This document shows positions 43,179-54,400 of a stretch of DNA of 64,000 nucleotides, piece after piece; position 1 is the first letter of the stretch; each line of letters begins with the position of its first letter. The notes beneath the pieces are model-generated. The model saw only the letters and a list, made by a program, of their open reading frames with translations. It did no database searches and had not been told where the DNA came from. Position numbers and translations under genes: made by a program. The DNA is from JAAOIF01 sp965217125 (GTDB lineage Bacteria > Pseudomonadota > Gammaproteobacteria > PS1 > Pseudothioglobaceae), in contig OZ244244.1 of assembly GCA_965217125.1 (NCBI GenBank), positions 806,001 through 870,000 on the forward strand, in the 5' to 3' direction.

Positions 43179-44777
43179 ATGATTTCTACTGCTAATATCA
43201 CTATGCAATTTGGCGAAAAGCCTTTGTTTGAAAACATTTCTATCAAATTTCAAGGAGCTAATTGTTACGGGCTAATTGGTGCAAATGGTTGTGGCAAGTC
43301 AACTTTTATGAAAATTTTAACCGCTGAGTTAAAACCAACACACGGCACTGTTAGCATTAGCGAGGGTCAGCGTTTAGGTATTTTGCGTCAGGATCAATTT
43401 GCATTTGAAGAATTTCGCGTAGTTGATACCGTGATTATGGGGCATAGTGAATTATGGGCGATTAAACAAGAAAGAGAGCGTATTTACGCACTAACTGAAA
43501 TGAGTGAAGAGGATGGCATTAAGGTAGCAGATCTTGAAATGCAGTTTGCGGAAATGGATGGTTATATGGCGGAGTCTTCTGCTGGTGAATTGCTATTAGG
43601 TTTAGACATTCCCGAAGAGCAACATTACGGCTTAATGAGTGAGATTGCACCAGGTTGGAAGCTGCGTATTTTATTGGCGCAAGCCTTGTTTTCTGAGCCT
43701 GAAATTCTACTGCTTGATGAGCCGACTAACAATCTTGATATTAACTCAATCCGCTGGTTAGAAGGGGTTTTGAAGGGGCGCAAAGCAACTATGCTGATTA
43801 TTTCGCATGATAGGCATTTTCTTAACGCTGTATGTAGCCACATGGCGGATTTAGACTATGGCGCACTTAATGTATTTCCCGGTAATTATGATGATTTTAT
43901 GATTGCCGCAACCGCAATTCAGGAAAAAATGCTCTCGGATAACAGCAAAAAAGAGGCAAAAATTAAAGAATTAAAGCACTTTGTCTCGCGTTTTTCTGCT
44001 AATGCCTCTAAGTCTAAGCAAGCAACATCACGCCTAAAACAGTTAGATAAGATTGTATTAGATGAAATGAAGCCATCTTCGCGCCTTAGTCCCTATATTA
44101 TTTTTAATCAAAAAAACAAATTGCATAGAAACGCCTTAGAAGTTGAAAATCTCAACAAAAGTTTTACTGTGCAAGGGGCTGATTTACAGGTATTAAAAGA
44201 CATTAATTTTTTATTTGAAGTGGGTGAGCGCATTGCTATCATTGGTCAAAATGGTATTGGCAAAACCACTTTGCTACGCACTTTGGTGGGCGAAATTAAA
44301 GCCGATAAAGGCAAAATTAAATGGAGTGAAAATGCCAATATTGGCTATTACGCACAGGATCATAGTGCCGATTTTGAAAAAGATATGACGGTATTGGATT
44401 GGATAACTCAATTTAAAGATGAAAAAGACGATATTCAAGCGATGCGCTCCGTGTTAGGCAAAATGCTATTTGGCAAAAACGACATCAATAAACGGATTAA
44501 ATCGCTTTCTGGCGGTGAGCAGGGCAGAATGTTATTTGCCAAACTAATGCTGCAAAAACCTAATATATTGCTAATGGACGAGCCGACTAATCACCTTGAT
44601 ATGGAATCTATTGAAGCACTTAATTTAGCCTTAGAAAACTATCAAGGCACACTAATTTTTGTTAGCCATGACCGGGAATTTATCTCATCATTATCAACCA
44701 AAGTAGTTGAATTAAAAGAAGAAGGAATGCATTACTATGCTGGCAATTATGAAGATTACCTTAAAAGTCAAAAATAG
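43179..44777 (+). CDS. ybiT: ABC-F ATPase YbiT
   Basis: 532 residues, two ABC domains. Start MISTANITMQFGEKPLFENI is characteristic of the YbiT group; Walker A GANGCGKS and GQNGIGKT, Walker B LLLDEPTNNLD and LLMDEPTNHLD. The first signature is degenerate (SEIAPGWK in place of LSGG), as is usual for this group; the second is LSGGEQGR. Ribosome-associated translation factor with a putative tRNA-contacting arm; not a transporter. Confidence 0.92.
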   Translation: MISTANITMQFGEKPLFENISIKFQGANCYGLIGANGCGKSTFMKILTAELKPTHGTVSISEGQRLGILRQDQFAFEEFRVVDTVIMGHSELWAIKQERERIYALTEMSEEDGIKVADLEMQFAEMDGYMAESSAGELLLGLDIPEEQHYGLMSEIAPGWKLRILLAQALFSEPEILLLDEPTNNLDINSIRWLEGVLKGRKATMLIISHDRHFLNAVCSHMADLDYGALNVFPGNYDDFMIAATAIQEKMLSDNSKKEAKIKELKHFVSRFSANASKSKQATSRLKQLDKIVLDEMKPSSRLSPYIIFNQKNKLHRNALEVENLNKSFTVQGADLQVLKDINFLFEVGERIAIIGQNGIGKTTLLRTLVGEIKADKGKIKWSENANIGYYAQDHSADFEKDMTVLDWITQFKDEKDDIQAMRSVLGKMLFGKNDINKRIKSLSGGEQGRMLFAKLMLQKPNILLMDEPTNHLDMESIEALNLALENYQGTLIFVSHDREFISSLSTKVVELKEEGMHYYAGNYEDYLKSQK

Positions 44778-44793
44778 AATAAATACAGAATAA

Positions 44794-44880
44794 TCTAACT
44801 TTGACATTGAAACAATCAAAAAACGCGCCAATAATTTGCTTGATAAGTTTTCTAAAGAGTATTTAGACTTGTTAGTGTAA
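44794..44880 (+). pseudogene. C-terminal remnant of an unknown protein
   Basis: 28 codons (SNFDIETIKKRANNLLDKFS then KEYLDLLV) end at TAA, with a stop directly upstream and no start codon. They read like the end of a real helical protein. This probably marks a gene lost when the toxin-antitoxin pair behind it arrived. Confidence 0.3.
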
Positions 44881-44945
44881 TAATTTTTTTGGGAAAAAAT
44901 ACTGCAATTATGGTAGAATGATTGATTTTTAATCAAACACATAAA

Positions 44946-45155
44946 ATGAGTATTTCCATTAGGGTTGATGAGGGTTTATACAATCAAGCAAAAACTCAGG
45001 CAAAGGCGGAGTTACGAACTATACCAAGGCAGATTGAGTATTGGGCAAAGGTTGGGCATACGGCAATTGAAAATCCAGATTTATCAATAGAGATGGTAGA
45101 AAAGTTGTTGATTGCAAAAAATGAAGCCAATGAAGCATTTGAGTTTGTTGATTGA
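44946..45155 (+). CDS. ParD-like antitoxin
   Basis: 69 residues from ATG 44946 (the in-frame extension to 44922 lacks support). MSISIRVDEGLYNQAKTQAK then RTIPRQIEYWAKVGHTAIEN matches the ParD-like antitoxin family: ribbon-helix-helix N-terminus for DNA binding and a C-terminal helix that wraps the toxin. It usually represses its own promoter. Its TGA overlaps the toxin's ATG. Confidence 0.8.
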   Translation: MSISIRVDEGLYNQAKTQAKAELRTIPRQIEYWAKVGHTAIENPDLSIEMVEKLLIAKNEANEAFEFVD

Positions 45156-45421
45156 TGCGCATAGAGCAAAAACCTTCTTTTAAAAAGGTTTATAAAAAGT
45201 TACATCATAATCAGCGGCAACAAGTCAATGATGCTATTCGTAGTATCGTTAAAAACCCTCTGTTGGGCGAAGAGAAGAAGGGTGGTTTATCAGGTATTTT
45301 TGTCTACAAATTTGACTGCGTGAATCAACAGTATTTGTTAGCATATCAATGGCATAAAGATTATCGACTTTTATTGTTATTGGGTGTGCATGAAAATTTT
45401 TATAAGAAATTAAAACATTAG
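45155..45421 (+). CDS. RelE/ParE-family toxin
   Basis: 88 residues from the ATG overlapping the antitoxin stop. The pattern KPSFKKVYKKLHHNQRQQVN, KNPLLGEEKKGGLSGIFVYK, then a YLLAYQWHKDYRLLLLLGVH strand pair is that of RelE/ParE superfamily toxins. The target (mRNA in ribosomes or gyrase) cannot be assigned; ParD-like pairing leaves both open. The pair sits in a small accessory pocket between ybiT and ribE. Confidence 0.8.
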   Translation: MRIEQKPSFKKVYKKLHHNQRQQVNDAIRSIVKNPLLGEEKKGGLSGIFVYKFDCVNQQYLLAYQWHKDYRLLLLLGVHENFYKKLKH

Positions 45422-45511
45422 TGTGTAGCGGAAGCGGACCCTTAGTTAAAAAATAAGATGAGATTCAAGTTAACAACAAGTAAATTTATCATAATATTTT
45501 GAGGTATAAAA

Positions 45512-45628
45512 ATGTTGGATGAAAAAAAAGTATTGGAGCATTATGCGGTGGTTTGGGATAGAGAGAAAAAACAAGTTAAACGCATTGAGGCAAAAGACTT
45601 GCCAGAATATGCTTACAAAGACCAATGA
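45512..45628 (+). pseudogene. Shortened second copy of the zeta-partner gene
   Basis: MLDEKKVLEHYAVVWDREKK and KRIEAKDLPEYAYKDQ match the 57-residue protein at 15854 but lack about 18 middle residues (an in-frame deletion after MLDEKKVLE). The 25 bp upstream (ATAATATTTTGAGGTATAAA) also match the end of the zeta-like gene, showing that a whole zeta-partner module once stood here. Still open as 38 codons, so it might be expressed. Confidence 0.55.
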
Positions 45629-45849
45629 ATATCTTAAAATCAGCACTAATTCATTTAAAATCCAAAAACGGCTTTGATTCTGCTGCTGTGCTGTCGTTTT
45701 CAATCTTATTTGTTATTGTGCAAAATTACCAAGTAGTTAATCAATATATTCATCAATTCATCCTTAGCGCGCAAAATCTTACTTGGATATTGATATTGTT
45801 TGGTGTTAGCATAAGCATTTGCCTACATCTGGCAGGGAAGGATAATTGA
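45625..45849 (+). CDS. Two-helix membrane protein (74 aa), function unknown
   Basis: MNILKSALIHLKSKNGFDSA leads into two hydrophobic helices (VLSFSILFVIVQ and WILILFGVSISICLHLAG). It overlaps the shortened partner gene by 4 bp upstream and ribE by 3 bp downstream. That tight coupling supports translation, but no family is recognised. Confidence 0.5.
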   Translation: MNILKSALIHLKSKNGFDSAAVLSFSILFVIVQNYQVVNQYIHQFILSAQNLTWILILFGVSISICLHLAGKDN

Positions 45850-46427
45850 TGTTTAACGGGATTATTCAAAATATTGGTAAAATCAGCAGTATTGATGCTG
45901 GAGAGTTTTGTTTTTCTAGTGGCAATAAAGATTTTCTTACTGAGGTTAGTATTGGTAATAGCATTGCAGTTAATGGTGTTTGCTTAACAGTAAGTGAAAT
46001 TGTTGATAATAATTTCAAGGCATATTTGTCTAAAGAAACACTTAGTTGTTCCACTTTTGGTGCTTTACAAGTTGGCGATGCTGTTAATATGGAAAAAGCA
46101 TTGAGATTAAATCAAGGCATTGATGGGCATTTGGTTAGTGGGCATATTGATGGTGTTGGCAAAGTTGTATATAAGTCTGTTGAAGGTGAATCTATGCGTT
46201 TTAAGATTAGCGTGGCTGATAATTTGCTAAAATACATTGCCAGAAAATGCTCTATCTGTATAAATGGCGTGAGTTTAACGGTTAATGCAATTGATGGCTC
46301 GGTATTTGCTGTTAATATCGTGCCACATACACTGATTACCACCACATTAGGCGAATTGCAAGTGGGTAGCGAGCTTAATTTAGAGGTTGATATGATTGCT
46401 CGGCATCTGCAACAATTATTAGCATAA
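45849..46427 (+). CDS. ribE: Riboflavin synthase alpha subunit
   Basis: 192 residues made of two repeated barrel halves: MFNGIIQNIGKI with NGVCLTVSE and DGHLVSGHIDG, then NGVSLTVNA and PHTLITTTLG. It dismutates two lumazines to riboflavin. It is first of a four-gene run ribE-ribBA-ribH-nusB. No FMN riboswitch precedes it. Confidence 0.95.
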   Translation: MFNGIIQNIGKISSIDAGEFCFSSGNKDFLTEVSIGNSIAVNGVCLTVSEIVDNNFKAYLSKETLSCSTFGALQVGDAVNMEKALRLNQGIDGHLVSGHIDGVGKVVYKSVEGESMRFKISVADNLLKYIARKCSICINGVSLTVNAIDGSVFAVNIVPHTLITTTLGELQVGSELNLEVDMIARHLQQLLA

Positions 46428-46439
46428 GGTATAGACATA

Positions 46440-47513
46440 ATGATAAATAAAGCGACTATTGAAGAAATTCTACAAGATTATAAACAAGGCAAAATGATTA
46501 TCCTGATGGATGATGAAGAGCGTGAAAATGAGGGCGATTTGATTATTGCTGCCGATAAAATCAGCAAACAAGCGATTAACTTTATGGCAACTTACGGTAG
46601 AGGGCTGGTTTGTCTAACACTAACTGAGGCGCGTTGTCAGCAGCTGAGTTTGCCGCTAATGGTGAATGAAAATGGTGGGCAATACGCAACTAATTTCACC
46701 TTATCGATTGATGCGGCAAATGGGATAACCACAGGCATTTCCGCAGCTGATAGGGCAAAGACGGTGCTTGACACTGTGGCACAAGATGCCAAACCCGAAG
46801 ACATTATCCAACCGGGGCATGTGTTCCCGATTATGGCAAGAAATGGCGGGGTGTTAATTCGTGCTGGACATACTGAGGCAGGTTGCGATTTAGCGCGTTT
46901 GGCAGGTTTTGAGCCGGCTTCTGTGATTGTTGAGGTTTTGAACGAAGATGGCTCGATGGCGCGGCGTGATGATTTGCAAATATTTGCTGAAAAACACAAT
47001 ATTAAATGGGGCACGATTGAGGATTTAATCTCGTATCGTGTTGAAAATGAAAAAACTATTGAGCGCATTAGTGAGCGCAAGTTTAAAACCAAATATGCAG
47101 TTTTTAGATTGGTTTCATTCCTCGATAGTATTCATCATGAAACTCATTTAGCCTTAGTAAAAGGCGATGTTACTGATGAGAATACTTGTGTGCGCGTGCA
47201 TATGGAAGACATTTTTAAAGACATTTTGAAAGAAAATTCAAGCAGTTTTAATACAGATGCAGCGCTCAAATATATTGCCCAATCTGCCAGCGGGGTGTTT
47301 TTACTGCTTAGAAAGCAAACCAATCAATCTATTTTGGAAAATGTTGATACCAGCACAGACCCTATTAACGACATCAAAACTTATGGCATTGGTGCGCAAA
47401 TCCTTGCTGATTTAGGTGTGGGGAAAATGAAAATTTTAGGCAGCCCGAGAAAACTTCATGGACTCAAAGGTTTTGGTCTGGAAGTGAGTGAATACATTGA
47501 TACAACTAAATAG
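46440..47513 (+). CDS. ribBA: DHBP synthase with degenerate GTP-cyclohydrolase-II-like domain
   Basis: 357 residues. The N-terminal ~205 form an intact 3,4-dihydroxy-2-butanone-4-phosphate synthase (DDEERENEGD at 24-33, GHTEAGCDL). The C-terminal part aligns with GTP cyclohydrolase II by YGIGAQILADLGV but lacks its zinc cysteines: the metal-site region reads CVRVHMEDIFKDI without the later CxC. So only RibB activity is likely, and a separate RibA is needed. Such RibB-degenerate-RibA fusions are known in proteobacteria. Confidence 0.9.
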   Translation: MINKATIEEILQDYKQGKMIILMDDEERENEGDLIIAADKISKQAINFMATYGRGLVCLTLTEARCQQLSLPLMVNENGGQYATNFTLSIDAANGITTGISAADRAKTVLDTVAQDAKPEDIIQPGHVFPIMARNGGVLIRAGHTEAGCDLARLAGFEPASVIVEVLNEDGSMARRDDLQIFAEKHNIKWGTIEDLISYRVENEKTIERISERKFKTKYAVFRLVSFLDSIHHETHLALVKGDVTDENTCVRVHMEDIFKDILKENSSSFNTDAALKYIAQSASGVFLLLRKQTNQSILENVDTSTDPINDIKTYGIGAQILADLGVGKMKILGSPRKLHGLKGFGLEVSEYIDTTK

Positions 47514-47518
47514 TTATT

Positions 47519-48022
47519 ATGCAATTTAAATTTGATAAAAGTGCCAATCAGGATTTTTTAGCAAGTGCTAAAGTGGCAATTATTGTTGGTTATTTTTACC
47601 AAGATATTGGCGATAAACTGTTGGATTCAGCACAGCAAACCCTTGCTAAATACGGCATTGATGAAGATAATGTAAATGTTTTTTACACCCCAGGCGCTTT
47701 TGAAATTCCACTATTAGCCAAAAGATTAGCAGCGCAAAAATTAGGCAATCAAAACTTATATGATGGTATTGTTGCCTTAGGTGCGGTGATTAAGGGCGAA
47801 ACTCCGCATTTTGACTTTGTTTGCAAGCAGTGCGCACGCGGTATCGCAGATGTTGCTTACCAATATGAAATTCCAACCGCTTTTGGTGTGCTTACCACTT
47901 TAAATATGCAACAAACCATCAATAGGGCGGGTGGCAACAAAGGCAATAAGGGCGAACAAGCCACTTTAGCGATGATTGAAATGCTGTATTTGCTGCAGCA
48001 GGCAAATGGGCAAACATTTTAA
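47519..48022 (+). CDS. ribH: 6,7-dimethyl-8-ribityllumazine synthase
   Basis: 167 residues with the lumazine-synthase blocks PGAFEIPLLAKRLA, GAVIKGETPHFDFVC and IPTAFGVLTT. It condenses DHBP with the ribityl-pyrimidine. It lies between ribBA and nusB, 5 bp from each. Confidence 0.95.
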   Translation: MQFKFDKSANQDFLASAKVAIIVGYFYQDIGDKLLDSAQQTLAKYGIDEDNVNVFYTPGAFEIPLLAKRLAAQKLGNQNLYDGIVALGAVIKGETPHFDFVCKQCARGIADVAYQYEIPTAFGVLTTLNMQQTINRAGGNKGNKGEQATLAMIEMLYLLQQANGQTF

Positions 48023-48027
48023 AAAAA

Positions 48028-48438
48028 ATGGCGTTTAAAACCTCAAAACAACGCACTCGCGAACGAATTGTGCAGGCCTTGTATCAATATTTGCTTTCTG
48101 GTGGCGAAATAGCGCAAATCGAGCAACAATTCCTCAAACAAAAACAAGGCAAAATTTCCAAAACCTTCTTTTCCAATCTGTTTATCAATATTGTAAATAA
48201 TCGCACTGAATTAGACAGCTTGATTGCGCCAACTATTAGCAGGGCAATTGATGAATTAGGCGGAGTAGAGCATGCAATCTTATATTTAGGCACCTACGAG
48301 CTTAAATTTAGCCCTGAAGTGCCTTATAAAGTGGTTATCAATGAAGCACTTGAACTTGCAAAACTGTATGGTGCGCAGGGTGCATATAAACTGATTAACA
48401 ACTCACTTGATCAATTAGCATCAACACTTCGCAGTTAA
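48028..48438 (+). CDS. nusB: Transcription antitermination factor NusB
   Basis: 136 residues, all-alpha. N-terminal RTRERIVQALYQYLLSGG is the boxA-RNA binding motif region; the C-terminal EVPYKVVINEALELAKLYG is typical. It acts with NusE in rRNA antitermination. Convergent with the giant lipoprotein gene, with 1 bp between stops. Confidence 0.95.
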   Translation: MAFKTSKQRTRERIVQALYQYLLSGGEIAQIEQQFLKQKQGKISKTFFSNLFINIVNNRTELDSLIAPTISRAIDELGGVEHAILYLGTYELKFSPEVPYKVVINEALELAKLYGAQGAYKLINNSLDQLASTLRS

Positions 48439-48439
48439 T

Positions 48440-51400
48440 TTAATCCATTAAACAACGAATACTAAATCCATAGGTGCGATAAGTATTAACGATTGCAGCA
48501 TTAGAACCGTTAAATTTCAAGTGATTTGCTTCACTGTCAATAGCTGTAGCACTCCAGACAAAGCCGCGCTTATCCACATAGACAAGCTTAGCAGCTGAGC
48601 GATTACGGTAGCCAGAAATTGGCAATTTTAAGAAACTACTAAAGGCAGTATCACTATTAACAACAGTGGTTGCGGTTGCGTTAATGGTATCTGCCGCTAA
48701 TTCAGCATCGCTTGGTAGTCTAAAGCCAGTTGGGCAAAGGCCTGAGCCATCAGTTTTACTAAGGAAGGCTGTGCGTAATGCACCATCATCATCCACATTA
48801 TTATTATCTTGCGTGGTGTTTTCTACCCAGTCACCAGGATTGCTTGAGTTGGCAATAAAATTAACCCCAGCAACGGTAGCAGTAATACCTGTCTCTCTGG
48901 TGGTGGTGGTTGAGGAAGTACAAATAATGCTGGTGTTTGCACTGTCAAAACAATTATCTGTGGTATTTCTGTCAATACGCTGGTGTCCATCGCTATGGCG
49001 ACCCCATTGATACAAATCACCATAGCAAGCTGTGTCTGTTTTAGTAGTACAATCTTGAATAGCGCCCAAATGTCTGCTCATCCAAATTTTTGCCGTATCA
49101 GGGCTGGTTACCGTAGTAAAAGGAATTGCCATAGCTTGCTGGGCATTGGTATTTGATTCATACTCAGCATTAGTGGCAGTAACTAAGAAATAATAGCTAT
49201 TGCCATCTAATTTGTCTGTAGTGTGGTTAGTTGCAGCAACATTAGTAGCAGTTGCATTGTGCACACCAGATAGATTAGCTGGGTCTGAATTAGTGCTGGC
49301 TGCCATAGTTGCCGTTGCACGATAAATATTATAGCCAGTTGCCCCAGTTACGCTGTCCCAACTAAGTTGCACCTTATCACCTTCATTACCAGCCCCACCT
49401 GTAGCGATTGCTGCTAAATTATTTGGCGCATCAAGACTAAAAGCATTAACGCTAAAACTTTGTGTGGCCTTAACCCCACTATTATCAGCTGCAATTGCAA
49501 CAATAATAACATCGCCAACACCAACAGCAGTAATAACATCACCATTGATAGTTGCAATATTAGTAGTGCCGCCTTGAATAGACCAAGTTAATGCTGGATT
49601 TGTAGCATTATTTGGCAAAACCTCTGCTATTAGGCTTAATGTAGCACCATTTATAATTGAATTTGCACTATTAATAACAATACTACTAACAGCTATTGCA
49701 TTAACACTAAAACTTTGTGTAGCTGTTATGCCACTATTATCAGCCGCAGTAGCAACAATAACAACATCGCCAACACCAACAGCAGTAATAACATCGCCAT
49801 TGATAGTTGCAATATTAGTAGTGCCATCTTCAATAGACCAAGTTAATGTTGGATTTGAGGCATTAGCAGGTAATACTTCTGCTGTTAGGCTTAATGTAGC
49901 ACCATTTATAATTGAATTTGCACTATTAATAATAATACTACTAACAGCTATTGCATTAACACTAAAACTTTGTGTGGCTGTTACTCCACTACCATCAGCA
50001 GCGGTAGCAACAATAACAACAGCACCAACACCAACAGCAGTAATAACATCTCCATTGATAGTAGCAATATTAGTAGTTCCACCCTGAATAGACCAAGTTA
50101 ATGCTGGATTTGAGGCATTAGCAGGTGATACCTCTGCTGTTAGGCTTAATGTAGCGCCATTTATAATGGAATTTGCACTGTTAATAACAATACTGCTAAC
50201 AGATATTGCATTAACGCTAAAACTTTGTGTAGCTGTTACTCCACTACCATCCGCTGCAGTTGCAACAATAATAACATTACCAACACCAACAGCGGTAATA
50301 ACATCGCCATTAATAGTTGCAATATTAGTAGTTCCACCCTGAATAGACCAAGTTAATATTGGATTTGAGGCATTAGCAGGTAATACTTCTGCTGTTAGGC
50401 TTAATGTAGCGCCATTTATAATTGAATTTGCACTATTAATAATAATACTGCTAACAGCTATTGCATTAACGCTAAAACTTTGTGTAGCTGTTACTCCACT
50501 ACCATCGGCTGCAGTTGCAACAATTACAATAGTACCAACACCAACAGCAGTAATAACATCACCGTTAATAGTTGCAATATTAGTAGTGCCATCTTCAATA
50601 GACCAAGTTAATATTGGATTTGAGGCATTAGCAGGTGATACCTCTGCTGTTAGGCTTAATGTAGCACCATTTATAATTGAATTTGCACTATTAATAACAA
50701 TGCTGCTAACAGCTATTGCACTAACACTAAAACTTTGTGTAGCCTTAACACCACTACCATCAGCTGCAGTTGCAACAATAACAACAGCGCCAACACCAAC
50801 AGCGGTAATAACATCGCCATTGATAGTTGCAATATTAGTAGTTCCACCTTGAATAGACCAAGTTAATATTGGATTTGATGCATTAGCAGGTAATACTTCT
50901 GCTGTTAGGTTTAATGTAGCACCATTTATAATTGAGTTTGCACTATTAATAACAATACTACTAACAGCTATTGCATTAACGCTAAAACTTTGTGTAGCCT
51001 TAACCCCGCTACCATCGGCTGCAGTTGCAACAATTACAACAGCGCCAACACCAACAGCAGTAATGATATCGCCATTGATAGTTGCAATATTAGTAGTTCC
51101 ACCCTGAATAGACCAAGTTAATGCTGGATTTGAGGCATTAGCAGGTAATACTTCTGCTGTTAGGCTTAATGTAGCACCATTTATAATTGAATTTGCACTA
51201 TTAATAACAATACTGCTAACAGCTATTGCATTAACGCTAAAACTTTGTGTGGCTGTTACTCCACTACCATCAGCTGCAGTTGCAACAATTACAATAGTAC
51301 CAACACCAACAGCAGTAATAACATCGCCATTGATAGTTGCAATATTAGTAGTTCCACCCTGAATAGACCAAGTTAATGCTGGATTTGAGGCATTAGCAGG

Positions 51401-54400
51401 TAATACCTCTGCTGTTAAGCTTAATGTAGCGCCGTTTAAGATTGAATTTGCACTATTAATAACAATACTGCTAACAGCTATTTCATTAACACTAAAACTT
51501 TGTGTGGCCTTAACACCACTACCATCAGCTGCAGTTGCAACAATAATAATATCGCCGACAGCAACAGCAGTTAGAACAGTGCCATTGATAGTTGCAATAT
51601 TAGTAGTGCCATCTTCAATAGACCAAGTTAATGTTGGATTTGTAGCATTATTTGGCAAAACCTCTGCTGTTAGGCTTAATGTAGCACCATTTATAATTGA
51701 ATTTGCACTATTAATAACAATGTTGCTAACAGCTATTGCATTAACACTAAAACTTTGTGTGGCTGTTACTCCAATACCATCAGCAGCGGTAGCAACAATT
51801 ACAATAGTACCAATACCAACAGCGGTAATAACATCACCATTGATAGTTGCAATATTAGTAGTGCCATCTTCAATAGACCAAGTTAATGTTGGATTTGAGG
51901 CATTAGCAGGTGATACATTTGCTGTTAGGCTTAATGTAGCACCATTTATAATGGAATTTGCACTGTTAATAATAATACTGCTAACAGCTATTGCATTAAC
52001 ACTAAAACTTTGTGTGGCCTTAACACCACTACCATCAGCAGCAGTTGCAACAATAATAACATTACCAACACCAACAGCAGTTAGAACATCGCCATTGATA
52101 GTAGCAATATTAGTAGTTCCACCCTGAATAGACCAAGTTAATGTTGGATTTGTAGCATTATTTGGTAATACTTCTGCTGTTAGGCTTAATGTAGCACCAT
52201 TTATAATTGAATTTACGCTGTTAATAACAATACTGCTAACAGCTATTGCACTAACGCTAAAACTTTGTGTGGCTGTTACTCCACTACCATCCGCTGCAGT
52301 TGCAACAATAATAACATTACCAACACCAACAGCAGTAATAATATCACCATTGATAGTAGCAATGTTAGTAGTTCCGCCCTGAATAGACCAAGTTAATGCT
52401 GGATTTGTAGCATTATTTGGTAATACATCTGCTGTTAGGCTTAATGTAGCACCATTTATAATTGAATTTGCACTATTAATAACAATACTGCTAACAGCTA
52501 TTGCATTAACGCTAAAACTTTGTGTGGCTGTTACTCCACTATTATCAGCAGCTGTAGCAACAATAATAACATCGCCAACACCAACAGCAGTAATAACATC
52601 GCCATTTATAGTTGCAATATTAGTAGTTCCACCCTGAACAGACCAAGTTAATGCTGGATTTGTAGCATTATTTGGTAATACCTCTGCTGTTAGGCTTAAT
52701 GTAGCACCATTTATAATTGAATTTGCACTATTAATAACAATACTGCTAACAGCTATTGCATTAACGCTAAAACTTTGTGTGGCTGTTACTCCACTACCAT
52801 CAGCAGTTGTAGCAACAATTACAATAGTACCAATACCAACAGCGGTAATAACATCGCCATTAATAGTAGCAATATTAGTAGTTCCACCCTGAATAGACCA
52901 AGTTAATGCTGGATTTGAGGCATTAGCAGGTGATACATTTGCTGTTAGTCTTAATGTAGCACCGTTTAAAATTGAATTTGCACTATTAATAACAATACTG
53001 CTAACAGCTATTGCATTAACGCTAAAATTTTGTGTAGCTGTTACTCCACTACCATCAGCTGCAGTTGCAACAATAACAACATCGCCAACACCAACAGCGG
53101 TAATAACATCACCGTTAATAGTTGCAATATTAGTAGTGCCGCCTTGAATAGACCAAGTTAATGTTTGATTTGAGGCATTAGCAGGCAATATCTCTGCTGT
53201 TAGGCTTAATGTAGCACCATTTATAATTGAATTTACACTATTAATAACAACACTGCTAACAGCTATTGCATTAACACTAAAACTTTGTGTGGCTGTTACT
53301 CCACTACCATCAGTTGCAGTTGCAACAATAATAACATCGCCAACGCTAACAGCAGTAATAACATCACCGTTAATAGTTGCAATATTAGTAGTGCCATCTT
53401 CAATAGACCAAGTTAATGTTGGATTTGAGACATTAGCAGGTAATACCTCTGCTGTTAGGCTTAATGTAGCACCATTTATAACTGAATTTGCACTGTTAAT
53501 AACAATACTACTAACGGCTATTGCATTAACGCTAAAACTTTGTGTAGCCTTAACACCACTATTATCAGCAGCAGTTGCAACAATAACAACATCGCCAACA
53601 CCAACAGCAGTAATAACATCACCGTTAATAGTAGCAATATTAGTAGTTCCGTCTTCAATAGACCAAGTTAATGTTGGATTTGATGCATTAGCAGGTAATA
53701 CCTCTGCTGTTAGGCTTAATGTAGCGCCATTTATAATTGAATTTGCACTGTCAATAACAACACTACTAACAGCTATTGCATTAACGCTAAAACTTTGTGT
53801 AGCATTAACACCACTATTATCAGCAGCGGTAGCAACAATTACAATAGTACCAATACCAACAGCAGTGAGAACAGTGCCATTAATAGTTGCAATATTAGTA
53901 GTTCCACCCTGAATAGACCAAGTTAATGTTGGATTTGAGGCATTAGCAGGTGATACATTTGCTGTTAGGCTTAATGTAGCACCATTTATAATTGAATTTG
54001 CACTGTCAATAACAATACTACTAACAGCTATTGCATTAACGGTAATATTAATCGTTGCACTATCGGAACCAGTAACATTGCTGGCAGTAACCGTATAAGT
54101 TATTAAATCTGTTACCACAGTTGGAACGCCAGAAATAGTGCCGTTGTTAAAAGTGAGACCAGCACTTAGAGGCGGGCTGATTGCATAAGTGGCAATAGCA
54201 CCACCAGAATTACTAAAAATAATGTCGCCAATAGCCGAGCCATTAATTACAATCACATTATTAGCGGTTGTGCTGATATTTGGCGCTGTAGGATTAACGC
54301 TAATACTGATAGTATCACTAATACCGCTACCATCATTTGCAGTTGCACTAATGGTAGTCATGCCCACATTAACGCTGGTAATTACACCTGTTATTGCATC

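Noticed and set aside
49728..53912. Several long plus-strand ORFs opposite the giant lipoprotein gene
   Set aside because: They are antisense shadows of the 255-bp repeats, repeating with the same period; they have no starts with ribosome-binding sites.
49446..54035. Regular repeats considered as a CRISPR array
   Set aside because: The period is 255 bp, fully coding in frame, with no unique spacers.
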